This document shows, piece by piece, positions 47,679 to 58,212 of a stretch of 64,000 nucleotides of DNA; the first letter of the stretch is position 1, and each line of letters starts with the position of its first letter. Below the pieces are notes generated by a model, which had not been told where the DNA came from, did not search any database, and saw nothing but the letters and a program-made list of their open reading frames with translations. A program made the position numbers and the translations under genes. Origin of the DNA: Brachypterus glaber (taxonomy: Eukaryota > Arthropoda > Insecta > Coleoptera > Kateretidae); assembly GCA_958510825.1 (NCBI GenBank), contig OY294052.1:5539816-5603815 (forward strand), given 5' to 3'.

Positions 47679-48030
47679 GTCCGGTCAATTTAGACATTCG
47701 AAGTTACATAAAGTCCCAACAAGCTGAATTTCTGTGAAGTTGTTCAAAACATAATTATAAACAATGTCTAGAAGTTCCCCATCATTCCCCTGTAAAGAAA
47801 AAATTTAATTCAAGGTCAAAGGTCAAAAAAATGAGTTTTTCGCGATTTTCAGCAAAACGGTAAGTTTTATCATAAAAGTACCTCAGACAAAAATTGTAGA
47901 TCATAAAATTATCTATAAAAAATGTATCAATACTTTTTTTCTTACGAGCCACCGTTTCTGAGATATAACGATTCAAAAAGTTATAAAAGTTGTTATCGTC
48001 ATAATATGCACACGTTTCCACGCCACCTAT
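47679..48030. repeat. Left terminal inverted repeat of the CXC element
   Basis: Pairs with 48915-49255. Includes GTCTAGAAGTTCCCCATCAT and CGTTTCTGAGATATAACG. Open frames in both arms (47782-48021 minus, 48948-49142 plus) are mirror images and not separate genes. Confidence 0.8.
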
Positions 48031-48202
48031 GAGGTAGTGTACTTAGCGCGTTTTTTTTAACGTGGTTTCCCCAGTAGGCCTACTCCACGGGTCAGTTGTG
48101 ATCCTGTTTAATGTAAAACTATTGCAAAATAACGGAAATTTTCAAAGATTGGGAAAGATAAAAGCGATGTAAATGAAAAAAAAGTGTTGAAGTTTATTCG
48201 TC

Positions 48203-48853
48203 TTATTCGTAAGTTTCAAATTCTTGTTCTTCTTCTTGATCTTCTTCTTGTTCTTCTTCTCCTGCTTCTTCTTCATCTTCATTTTGGATGCAAGTAAATT
48301 GCGTCAATAGCGATGTATCGCATGATACTTCGTCGGAGTCAAACGAATCCTCCATTGTTTGTGATTCAATATTAGAGCACGACCGGCCTTGACAATTTGT
48401 GCATGCCAAAGAACAAGACAGTCCGACTTTTTTGCAACCACATTTAGCACTGCATCCCTTTTTGCAGTTGCAAAAAATAGTGTTCAGCAGTTTTTCCGGC
48501 GCAGGTGGAAGTAAAGTTTGAACTGGCTCTAATATATTGTTGACCAACTTCCAACCCCAGTCTGTAGGGTCTAGCTGATAACCAAGCCACACTTGAACTT
48601 GGTAATATACTCGAAAAAGATGTTGGTGAGCAGCAACTGAGGTTGGAGGAAGACAAGCTAATTGAACTTGTTTTTTATTTTTAGTATTTTTAACGAAACA
48701 TGCATATCGATGCTTATCTAAACAGGTAGTTTTTTTAGGAGCTCCGTACATAGAAAGAAGAAAGCGGATGCCGTTGGTAATAACTTCTTGTTGAGTTGAA
48801 TTACTCTTTTTAAAAACTTCAGCACATTGAATTAAATCTTGTTTTTCAAACAT
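48203..48853 (-). CDS. 216-aa cysteine-rich CXC-like protein of a TIR element
   Basis: Intact frame from ATG 48853 to a stop at 48203. Residues 68-120 (CLPPTSVAAHQHLFRVYYQV, then WLGYQLDPTDWGW and LLPPAPEKLL) precede a cysteine cluster at residues 128-159. Its Cys positions are 128, 130, 134, 138, 140, 147, 151, 154 and 159, giving CNCKKGC...CGCKKVGLSC...C..C. This layout resembles the CXC (tesmin/TSO1-type) zinc-binding motif that contacts DNA. From memory, the block 'DWGW ... PPAPE.LL..I.C.CKKGC' resembles the C-terminal part of long uncharacterised proteins found in many invertebrate genomes, probably from mobile elements. The last 25 residues are almost all Glu/Asp/Gln. There is no transposase domain. 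The start is the first ATG after the right inverted repeat, about 60 bp from it. Function is inferred only to be DNA or protein binding. Confidence 0.7.
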   Translation of the reverse strand: MFEKQDLIQCAEVFKKSNSTQQEVITNGIRFLLSMYGAPKKTTCLDKHRYACFVKNTKNKKQVQLACLPPTSVAAHQHLFRVYYQVQVWLGYQLDPTDWGWKLVNNILEPVQTLLPPAPEKLLNTIFCNCKKGCSAKCGCKKVGLSCSLACTNCQGRSCSNIESQTMEDSFDSDEVSCDTSLLTQFTCIQNEDEEEAGEEEQEEDQEEEQEFETYE

Positions 48854-48914
48854 TTTGAAAACTGCTGTTTTACCCCTCCTGTAAAATGCAGATGTATATA
48901 CGTGGCGTACTCAT

Positions 48915-49255
48915 GCATATTATGACGATAACAACTTTTATAACTTTTTGAATCGTTATATCTCAGAAACGGTGGCTCGTAAGAAAAAAAGTATTGATAC
49001 ATTTTTTATAGATAATTTTATGATCTACAATTTTTGTCTGAGGTACTTTTATGATAAAACTTACCGTTTTGCTGAAAATCGCGAAAAACTCATTTTTTTG
49101 ACCTTTGACCTTGAATTAAATTTTTTCCTTACAGGGGAATGATGGGGAACTTCTAGACATTGTTTATAATTATATTTTGAACAATTTCACTGAAATTCAG
49201 CTTGTTGGGACTTTATGTAACTTCACTCTCATTTTTTGGTCTAAATTGACCGGAC
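48915..49255. repeat. Right terminal inverted repeat of the CXC element
   Basis: Mirror of 47679-48030. It lies upstream of the minus-strand gene, so any promoter of that gene would have to lie in or next to this repeat. Confidence 0.8.
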
Positions 49256-49371
49256 TATAAAGATAAAAAAGAAAAAAAGGCTGTTAAAATATTAAATGCG
49301 TCGCATTTTATATTATGCTCTTCACAGTAAATAATTTGTGAAAGTTGTTAAAAATTTGATATAGGAATACG

Positions 49372-49630
49372 TGCATAGAAAAACAGGATTCCTTGAACCA
49401 AGGACACGTGTCTTTCGATATTTTCAAAGACATATTCTCTTGTTTCAAGGCTAGCATTTCTTTAAACTAAAGTCAGTGTGGTTGAATGAAGAGCACGGGT
49501 TTTTTAATGAAGATCCGCGCTCTTTATTCAAGCACATTGACTTTGGATCAAATAAATGCTTGCCTTAAAACAAGACAATATGCCTTTGAACTTTGAAAGG
49601 TTGGTTCATAAAATACTTATTTTCTGTGTA
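49372..49630. mobile_element. Foldback MITE family 'CCTTGAACCAAGG', copy i
   Basis: Full-length palindrome; the left flank ATTTGATATAGGAATACGTG is shared with copy j. Confidence 0.8.
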
Positions 49631-49674
49631 CTTTATTATTTTTAAATTGTAACGATTGCATTTTCTGAGTAGGG

Positions 49675-49740
49675 CCCCAACTTTCAATTCACCCCAACTT
49701 TCAATTCAGATTAAACCCCAACTTTCAATTCAGATTAAAT
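49675..49740 (+). repeat. Short tandem repeat, ~23-25 bp unit
   Basis: CCCCAACTTTCAATTCAGAT with TAAA is repeated about 2.5 times; the first unit is shorter. Confidence 0.8.
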
Positions 49741-49849
49741 ATTTTTTTAGATAAATGAGCCATAGGCTGCGCCTGTCTCTTAAAGACCCAAACAAACTAT
49801 TGATGATGATGCATTTTCTGAAAGTTGTTTAAAATTTGATATAGGAATA

Positions 49850-50250
49850 CGTGCATAGAAAAACGTATTCCTTGAAGCAACGACACGTGCCTTCCGATAT
49901 GTTTTTTTGTTTGTTTTTGTTTGTTTTTTAACCTCGTACTATTCTACTTAATTAAGCATCCCCTAAGTCCAGGACTTGTGTGTGCTAGTAGTAGAAGGAA
50001 CTTTAATTGACTTTCGAACCAATATATCTAGGGAGTACGCCTTCGCCAAATTTCAATTATTAATTAACTGAAAAAGGCAATCGGCGCCAGTGAGGTTTGA
50101 ACTCACGATCATTAGCTCAGTGTCAATGCTATATCGATGCCTTAGACCGCTGAGAAAATTCTCCCAATATAATATTCCCTTGTTTCAAGGCTAGTATTTC
50201 TTTGAACCAAAGTCAATGTTCTTAAATGAAGAGCACGGGTTTTTGAAGAA
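49850..50250. mobile_element. Foldback MITE copy j, interrupted by a SINE
   Basis: The left part (CGTATTCCTTGAAGCAACGA, then CACGTGCCTTCCGATATG) and the right part (CCCTTGTTTCAAGGCTAGTA, then AAATGAAGAGCACGGG) are separated by the SINE at 49902-50165. About 45 bp of left flank are the same as at copy i. Confidence 0.75.
49902..50165 (-). mobile_element. tRNA-derived SINE, copy 2 (head type B)
   Basis: Same body as copy 1. The minus-strand head is GGGAGAATTTTCTCAGCGGT ... GTGAGTTCAAACCTCAC, a different tRNA-like head from copies 1 and 3. The (TTTG)n-like tail at 49902-49927 is the plus-strand view of its A-rich end. Confidence 0.8.
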
Positions 50251-51039
50251 GAAAAGTTGAGTCACTTTTTATGTCCGGTATTTACTTGGTTTCCATTCTA
50301 AACTTTTCCATAGAGTTAAGAAGAGTATAAAGATGAGAAAAAAAGCTCTCAATGTTGCTGACTGGGTGAGAATGTTTCCTAATTTAAATAAACAAGGTCG
50401 GCCTTTTGTTTTTGCAGAATAAGTAGTTTTTATGGCTCTTTGGCGAATGCTAAAAGAAAAATAGAATAAACAAGTATTAATTATAGAAAATGTATGTTAA
50501 AAAATAAAAGGATGTCTAGGAATGTTAGAAACTGGAAATTTAAATTTCTATGTATATCTGCATATTAGATTGTAAAGGATCTAGTTACAAATGTAATTTT
50601 AAATATTTTATAAAATGCTCTATAAATAGAATAAATTTCAATACAGCTTTTAGTCTGATTAATTTATATTAATTTATATAAAGTCTATATTGTATAATAA
50701 TATAAAAAAATAATTATTTAAATAAAAACATTTTGAAACTAAATAATTTTTTGAAAAATTGGCCATCTGACCTTTGTACTCCAACCAACATATATATTTT
50801 TAAATGTCTCTTATCTATGGGGCCTCATATGGTTTTCCATGAATAAATCTGTCTCATAAATTATACCACTTTTTTCCGATTTTCATAAACCATCCTATTA
50901 ATAAAGAGATGATTTAAAACACAAATTGGAAATACAAATGAACAATGGAAGAAAAGGATTTGTTAGCTTATGACAGAAAAAGACCTTGTAATACTCTTCA
51001 CAGCAGGGGTTATTTTAGGTTTTTTTCCCACTGCACAAT
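50251..51039. other. AT-rich stretch, nothing recognised
   Basis: No gene or repeat was identified. Confidence 0.4.
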
Positions 51040-51185
51040 TCAGTAAAGGATGCTCCTCAGCGTATTCACCAAAATTGTAAATAAGGCCAAGTGAGCCAAA
51101 TATTTCCTTGTTAAGACATTTTATATTTTACTGCATTCAAATTAATTTGTAATCACCTGTAACTTTATTACATTAACAATAAACA

Positions 51186-51963
51186 TACACTCAGAAAATT
51201 TCGTTATATTTTTGATACTAATTGTTATTTGTTAATACATATTTTTTATTTACATCGCCACCATTGGTATTTAATACTTTACTTGTGATATTAAATACTG
51301 CAATATGTGTATTGTATATAAAATGTTGCCATACTAACATAGAGACCGTGCTGGTACATTTGGATCCCCACGCAACATGTGTTTATTAATACTGTAACAT
51401 TTGATATAATTTGCAGTTATAGTTTGGTATACTTTAAGTTGTAGTTGTTGTGTAATTGATCTAGTTTAAAGTATGTTACAGTATTTAGTAAAATAACAAT
51501 CGGTAAATAATACCAAAATTTTGATTAGTAATAATACAGAGAAAAGCAAAAAAAAAGATCGATTATTTTAATTGTGTGTGGTTGCAATCTTTATATTATT
51601 ACTAATAAAAATTTTGGTATTATTTACCGATTGTTAATTTTTCTGAATACTGTAACATACTTTAAACTAGATCAGTAATACAACTTAACAAAAACTCAAA
51701 GTATACCATACTATAAGTGTGATATGCTTTACCAAATTATACAGTAATTTTTACTATAACATGCTAGTATTAATAAACACATGTTGCGTGAAAATTGAAA
51801 TGTACCAGCACGGTCTCTATGTTAGTATGAAAACATTTTGTATACAATACACACATTGCAGTATTTAATATCACAAGTAAAGTATTAAATAACAATGGTG
51901 GCGATATAAATAACAAATATGTATTTACAAATAAAATTTAGTATTAAAATTACAATGAGTGTA
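51186..51963. mobile_element. 778-bp foldback element, TACACTCAG-type ends
   Basis: Two arms of about 350 bp pair almost completely around a loop of about 55 bp (51539-51592). Paired blocks include AACAATCGGTAAATAATACC and GAGACCGTGCTGGTACATTT. Ends are TACACTCAGAAAATTT and ATTACAATGAGTGTA. No coding sequence. Confidence 0.85.
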
Positions 51964-51972
51964 TCTTTATTC

Positions 51973-52401
51973 TACACGGAAAGAAATTAGTGGGCTCTGC
52001 GCTATACATTATAAGATATTTGGTAACAGTGGCAAATTATAGTGATTTAAGCTATAGATTATAAGGGACACCATAACTAATAATGTTAAAAATAAATTGG
52101 AAACGATTATATATATTACAGACACGATTATATTTATTACAGGCACTATTATAAATTTACAGAAATTTTATTATATTATAAAAATTATTAGCACGGACAA
52201 TAATTAAATCTATTTAAGCTATAAATACCATACTATTTGTTATATTTTATTATTCACTAAACAATTAAAGTATTTCATATAAATTTTTACACTGACTGCC
52301 ATAATTGTAAGAGAAAGCCTTGTATTTATATAATAAGCGGTTATAATTTGCTTGGTATGTGTGTTATAGCGCTCCTAGCTATAATTTGTTTTTTCCGTGT
52401 A
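51973..52401 (-). mobile_element. 428-bp MITE, TACACGGAAA ends, copy 3
   Basis: Reverse copy of 6656-7083, 429 bp, differing at a few positions. Confidence 0.85.
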
Positions 52402-52510
52402 ATGGATAAAAAATAAACAAGTTTTTTTTTAGGACGAACTAACGAGTTTAGGAGGGGGTGGCAATATAAGAAGCATGGCAATAATTGGCTCACCTACCTT
52501 AGTTCAAAAT

Positions 52511-53093
52511 ATTTTTTTTTCCTTTTTTTTAAATGTCAAATGATAGGAAGAAATGTGATGCAGGCAAAAGTTTCAGTTAAAGTACAAAAATTTGTTGATT
52601 TTCGAGCAATAAACAAACAGAAATCAATAAAAATTAAAAAAATATACGTACATCCCTTAAACTGTAAAAAACTCTCTTTTGACGAGAGTACCCATTTTAC
52701 TAGTCGTGTAATCAAGATGCCTATCGAAATTTACAACAGACAATAGTTACAGAAAACATAAAACGTTGTAATTTATTCCCGATGATGAAAATCCTGCAGG
52801 ATTTTTTGCGTGCACTAGGATTTTTATAGTAAATCATCAAAAAATGGAATTAAGTTGAAAACACTGCAGTACAATTTAAAATTATGCGCTTTTGTATAGG
52901 TATAAATTTTATAAAACTAAATTACTTCAATTTTGAGTTTATTATGATTAAAATAAATATTTAAATTTAAACTCGAGTTTTGTTATAATTTATAACAAAT
53001 ATTATTATTATTTTAAAGAGACTAATGAAAAATTTCATTATCAACCTCATTAAAAAAACAAAAAAAAAAAAAAAGTAAAAAATATATGGTTAA

Positions 53094-53094
<1 letters not shown>
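52511..53094. other. AT-rich stretch, nothing recognised
   Basis: The 68-codon frame at 52540-52746 is basic and unassigned. Confidence 0.4.

Positions 53095-53148
<54 letters not shown>
53095..53148. repeat. (TA)n microsatellite
   Basis: About 27 TA units directly before the large foldback element. Confidence 0.9.
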
Positions 53149-53149
<1 letters not shown>

Positions 53150-54725
53150 GTTATTCTATGTCAAATCGCAAATGGCCACCGTCAGAATTGGGTCAATGCT
53201 ATTGGGACGTACAAAAATTCAAATTGTAGATATTTTAACGTGGAATCGAATGCCGTGTGGTGTTTTTAGTAATCATTGATTCTTTGCCAGTAATACTGTC
53301 AAATCTGACCTCGCTGACAAAAAATTTTATTGACATTCGAGTGGCGCGGAGAATTTAATCAACGGATTACAATGAAACTTGGTACTCGGGGGTTTTGGGG
53401 GTCGCTGATCACGAATTCAAGATCAGATTTTCAAAATTCGTAGATGGCGCCACTTTTTGGCGCATGTGCAGAAGGAAAGTGATTGAGAATTGGCTGGTTA
53501 CCACTAAATTTGGTACTCGGGGGTTTCGGGGGTCGCTAATCACGAATTCGGGGTCAGATTTTCAAAATTCGTAGATGGCGCCACTTTTTGGCGCATGTGC
53601 AGAAGGAAAGTGATTGAGGATTGGCTGGTTACCATGAAATTTGGTACTCGGGGGTTTTGGAGGTCGCTGATCACGAACCCAAGGTCAGATTGTCAACACT
53701 CGTAAAAAAAACAAAAAAAACAAAAAAAAACAAAAAAACACAAAACAAAACAAAAAAACAACAAAAAACTACAAAAAAAAAACAACAAAAAACCACAAAA
53801 AAAAACAACAAAAAAAAAACAAAAAAAAACACAAAAAAAAACAACAAAAAAAAAAACAAAAAAAAAAAAAGAAAAAAAAGAAAAAAAAAACAAAAAATCA
53901 AAAACAAAATGGAACTAGTACCTCTCCACGTCTACATCGTTAGTTCTAGGTCACGCTGAGAGAGAGGAAATCTGACTATTCGATGCCAGATAATGAATAA
54001 TCAAATTTATTTCTTCCGGAGCTGAATAATCATCTTAACATTACTATATTCAGATACTGGTTTCGTGATCAGCGAACCCCCAAACCCCTGAGTACCAAGT
54101 TTCAAGCTAATATAGTCAATTCTCAATCACTTTCTCTATGCACATGCGCTAAATAGTAGCGCCATCTACGAATTTTGAAAATTTGACCTCGGATTCATGA
54201 CCAGCGACCCCCAAAACCCCCTGAGTACCACATGTCATGGTAACCAGCCAATTCTCAATCAATTTCCTTCTGCACATGCGCCAAAAAGTGGCGCCATCTA
54301 CGAATTTTGAAAATCTGACCCCGAATTCGTGATTAGCGACCCCCGAAACCCCCGAGTACCAAATTTCGTGGTAACCAGCCAATTCTCAATCACTTTCCTT
54401 CTGCACATGCGCCAAAAAGTGACGCCATCTACGAATTTTGAAAATCTGATCTTGGATTCGTGATCAGCGACCCCCAAAACCCCCGAGTACCAAGTTTCAT
54501 TGTAATCCGTTGATTAAATTCTCCGCGCCACTCGAATGTCAATAAAATTTTTCAGCGAGGTCAGATTTGACAGTATTACTGGCAAAGAATCAATGATTAC
54601 TAAAAACACCACACGGCATTCGATTCCACGTTAAAATATCTACAATTTGAATTTTTGTACGTCCCAATAGCATTGACCCAATTCTGACGGCGGCCATTTG
54701 CGATTTGACATGGAATAACCCATAT
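53149..54725. mobile_element. 1.58-kb foldback element with 131-bp tandem repeats in both arms
   Basis: Outer ends GGGTTATTCTATGTCAAATC and GATTTGACATGGAATAACCC are inverted. Each arm has a unique outer part of about 200 bp and then tandem units of 131 bp. These are marked by GGTACTCGGGGG at 53381, 53512 and 53643 in the left arm, and by its complement at 54091, 54224, 54355 and 54486 in the right arm. The unit includes GTAGATGGCGCCACTTTTTG and GCGCATGTGCAGAAGGAAAG. The centre is an A-rich/C-spaced low-complexity tract. No transposase frame. Confidence 0.85.
53704..53908. repeat. (A)nC low-complexity tract
   Basis: A runs of 5-11 bases are separated by single C, at the centre of the foldback element. 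The long Lys/Asn-rich and Phe-rich frames across it are artefacts. Confidence 0.9.
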
Positions 54726-55121
54726 ATATATACAACACTACATCAACATAGCTCAAGTTGAGATGTTTCTTCTCATATATCTACATATATGACATGCAGC
54801 ATATAGACTCTATATTATAGTTTATATTTATAATAAAAAAATGAAATAAATACTGAATATAGGTATAGCATGGAAAATATATAAAATGTTGGACAGAGTT
54901 TTACCTTTCTAGCATTTTCCTTTGGCTTTGTATTTACTGGGATATTCTTTTCTTTGACAACTCGACATGTTTAAATATAAAATAGTCTATTATCTTATTT
55001 ATGTCAGGAAAGACATGAATAATAATAAAAAAATTATGAGTATGCCAGGGAAAAAAACCCCTTGTTTATTGTTGTTATTGAGAAATACCCATATATTTTC
55101 TTGATTTGATCTATGGGCGAC
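54726..55121. other. AT-rich stretch, nothing recognised
   Basis: No gene or repeat was identified. Confidence 0.4.
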
Positions 55122-55635
55122 GGGGCTAATTGTCGCACTTTTATTTCAGTTCAAAGTCAGTTTTTTCCTTTATTTTTGTTTTTCTTTTTAATTGACCAAA
55201 TGGTAATTTAAGCTGCATATTTTAGTTATATTATTCAAAGAAAAAACATGGAAAAATTTATAGCACATTAGATTTTTTTGTGAAGTCTCGACAAATGCGA
55301 CAACGTGCCCCGTCACGGGGCACCTTGTCGCGGCACTTAAAGTATATTTTTTTGAAGAAATATAAAGACATTTATAAAAATTATATAAAACTAATAAGAC
55401 AGGTGCCTTCCCAAAAGCCGATTGTTAACTAACTTTTTACTCTTGTACCAAAATTGTCAACTTTATAATTAAATAATATTTTTTCGATTTTTTTTGTTTT
55501 TTAATTTAATTTATTAAACGATTTTATTTGCTATCCTACAAAGTTTCACTTTTTAACGCCGTTTTGAATTAAAAAATACAAAAAAGAAAATGTTATACCA
55601 TGAATATATCTACAAATCATGCGACAACTAGCCCC
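55122..55635. repeat. Inverted-repeat unit with GCGACAACTAGCCCC motifs
   Basis: GGGGCTAATTGTCGC (55122-55136) faces GCGACAACTAGCCCC (55621-55635), and inside lies the 35-bp hairpin GCGACAACGTGCCCC/GGGGCACCTTGTCGC (55297-55331). Two more copies, CGACAACTTACCCC and CGACAACTAGCCCC, follow at 55883-55912. Confidence 0.6.
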
Positions 55636-55912
55636 AAACATACATATAATATAATATAATATAATTTTCTTATCTTAATATTTTAAATCCCTTACAATAA
55701 GAACAAATATTTACAACAAAAAAATTACTGAACATTTTAATTTTGACATTTTTTGGATTATCTTGCTGCTGTTTTAGCTTATTGCTTTTAAGTTTACAAA
55801 TGATAATTGGCACTTTTATAACGCAGATGTTAATCGCGGTTTGGTGTAAAAACCTATTTTACTTTTTGAGATATAAGCACTTCGACAACTTACCCCCTCG
55901 ACAACTAGCCCC

Positions 55913-56320
55913 GGTAACCCCTACTGGAACTTTAGAAGTTAATTTTGAGCTTTTTTTTTAAATGCTATGTTGTAGAATGAATTTACAAAAGCTCACCCTA
56001 TTTAGAACATTTATTACATTTTCAGACATTTATCCACAAAACATTAATTTTATCCTTTTTTCACGTCCTCTCATTCAACATAAAAAACAATGTAAGAAGT
56101 TTTAAATTTCAACCCTTAATGATGATTGTAACTGTTGTCCATTTATCCTCTAGTTATCTTGATGAGTTTTTACATCTGTTAATTAAAAGTCTTTTAATAA
56201 AGTGCCTATTTAGTTAAAAAAAATTGCTAAAGTTTACTCTTAACGAACCTGGTCGTTAGATAAATTAATTCTCATGTGTTATTTTTAACTAAGATACGAG
56301 GGATGTACAAAAAGTAGTAT
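55913..56320. other. AT-rich stretch, nothing recognised
   Basis: No gene or repeat was identified. Confidence 0.4.
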
Positions 56321-56495
56321 ACAGCTTGTTTGAAATAATACAATACGGAGAAAACAAATATTAGAGCTGACGTATTTTTTTTATGAAACACAGCGCATCG
56401 GACGGGCTGTTTCCCCACTCCACAGTCACGTAAGCCTTGATCTAATCGTTTTATCTTTATTTTCTCCGTATTGTATAATCTTAAAGAAGCTGTAT
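56321..56495. repeat. ~175-bp inverted-repeat MITE
   Basis: CAGCTTGTTTGAAATAATAC and AATACGGAGAAAA pair with TTTTCTCCGTATTGTATAAT and AAAGAAGCTG. The centre is GC-richer (CATCGGACGGGCTG). Confidence 0.6.
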
Positions 56496-57639
56496 TATGA
56501 AAATAGTTTGTTAATTAGGCTTTTAGTGCACGAGAATAAAAGTCTTTCCACGACGCGTCAGCAGAGTGAAAAATTAATTCGTTATATATTCGAGATATAG
56601 TAAGGAATAAAAATTTGTTTATTAAAAAGGTATATAAGGTATATGTACGACGTACATTTTACGTCTAACAAGCCACAAGCCTGTCACAATCATAATATGT
56701 CACATGATCATATTATGTCCTTCGCACTTTGATGTTCATGATCATAGAGCGGCAGAGAGGACACGATAGTAACGTGACACGTGACAACGTGACAAAATTG
56801 TCACTTAATAAGGTAATTTTTAAATATACCTTGTATAGGAAATACTTGATTGTAAGTCTGCCTATTAATAACTTGTTGCAGTAGAAAATTCTTCGTTTAT
56901 TAGGATGCATTTCTTTGTGATAAAAACTTTATCTATATATCAAAACATTTCAATGCATAACAAGTATGCTTCTTTTATATCATAAATTTATAATGTAATT
57001 TAAATATGCACTATAGCTGTTTTTTCTATCCTCCTACATCTAATAAATATTAAATAGCTTACATATTAATCGCATTGGGGTGATGCCTCAATAACTTTTG
57101 ATTTTTTTGTAAATATGTAAATAGTACTAAAATTAAACTAAAAGGTGATTCATAATATCTGCCCTTTGACTTTTATCTTAAAATGGTTTTCGTTTTCAGA
57201 GAATATAGATTCTATAGACTCTATAGGTAGTATTATACTGTATATGGTACCAGATATCGACTTTTTTATAGTGAGGATACAGTTACAAAGTTGTAACTCT
57301 AACTCCTCTTCGTATTTTTAATAATAATTCAAATAGTCCCCTGTTACAAATAATTAGGCAAATCTTTAATACTGTTGGTTTAAAAATACCTTTTTTTTGT
57401 GTGTTTTATGTAGTCTTACATGACTTTAGATAAATGTTTTATTTTCCATATCTACCCTGTATATCTTTCGGGTATATTCGATACTAATTCAATAATACTT
57501 GTATTTTCTGCATAATTGAGCATATCTTCCCTCAAAATCCTGCATCAGATTTAAATCGAAAGTGGAAAACCAAACGCATCGCTGCCGATGCAATTCATTG
57601 ATTTCCAGACTAGGGTTGCCAACCGTCCTTTATTACATG
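56496..57639. other. AT-rich stretch, nothing recognised
   Basis: Near 57612 GGGTTGCCAACCGTCC resembles a terminus seen in some hAT-type elements; its partner end was not found. No gene. Confidence 0.35.
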
Positions 57640-57891
57640 TTTGTTTAACCTCGTACTATTCTACTAATTAAGCATCCCCTAAGTCAAGGACTTGTGTGGG
57701 CTAGTAGTAGAGGGAACCACCCGCTTATACTGGCTTTCGAACCAGTTTTTATAGGGAGTACGCCTTCGCCAAATTTCTATTATTAATTTACTGAAAAAGG
57801 CAAATCGGCGGCAGTGAGAATCGAACTCACGCTAGTTGGCTAGTAGACTTGTCATGTACAGACACGGTAGACCACTATACCAATCCTCCCA
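57640..57891 (-). mobile_element. tRNA-derived SINE, copy 3 (head type A)
   Basis: Same head as copy 1: on the minus strand GGGAGGATTGGTATAGTGGT, with box B GAGTTCGATTCTC. Confidence 0.8.
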
Positions 57892-57960
57892 TACAAAGAA
57901 CAATCCTTTATAAAATCCTTAAAGGACACTAAGTATCCTTTTAATTTATGTTATGTTATG

Positions 57961-58212
57961 TTTGTTTTTAACCTCGTACTATTCTACTTAATTAAGCATC
58001 CTCTAAGTCCAGGACTTGTGTGGGCTAGTAGTAGAGGGAACCACCGGCTTTAATTGACTTTCGAACCAATATATCTAGGGAGTACGCCTTCGCCAAATTT
58101 CAATTATTAACTAACTGAAAAAGGCAATCGGCGCCAGTGAGGTTTGAACTCACGATCGTTAGATCAGTGTCAGGCTATATCGATGCCATTGACCGCTGAG
58201 CTAAATCTCCCA
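57961..58212 (-). mobile_element. tRNA-derived SINE, copy 4 (head type B)
   Basis: Same head as copy 2: on the minus strand TGGGAGATTTAGCTCAGCGG, with box B GAGTTCAAACCTC. It lies 69 bp after copy 3 in the same orientation. Confidence 0.8.

Larger units (their letters stand above)
47679..49255 (-). mobile_element. 1.58-kb element with ~340-bp TIRs carrying a CXC-like gene
   Basis: The ends GTCCGGTCAATTTAGAC and GTCTAAATTGACCGGAC (allowing for a few changes) open inverted repeats that run 47679-48030 and about 48915-49255. TA flanks both ends. Between them lies one intact minus-strand gene (48203-48853). There is no frame that looks like a DDE transposase or recombinase, so mobility would need a protein supplied elsewhere, or the cysteine-rich protein is itself part of an undescribed machinery. 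The arms differ by only scattered substitutions, with a small difference just inside the tips. Confidence 0.75.
51040..52510 (+). repeat. Older repeat, copy 2, holding two inserted elements
   Basis: The matched parts with 10380-11395 are 51040-51190 and 52402-52505. Two elements (51186-51963 and 51973-52401) are inserted in it, 9 bp apart. Confidence 0.6.

Noticed and set aside
47782..49142. Frames at 47782-48021 (minus) and 48948-49142 (plus)
   Set aside because: They are mirror images in the two inverted repeats of the CXC element, with no sign of being genes.
53621..53959. 112-codon Lys/Asn/Thr-rich frame and its Phe-rich antisense frames
   Set aside because: They are translations of the (A)nC tract at the centre of the foldback element.
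53350..54500. CRISPR-like repeat array
   Set aside because: The 131-bp units are direct tandem repeats without spacers, arranged as inverted arms in a eukaryotic foldback element.
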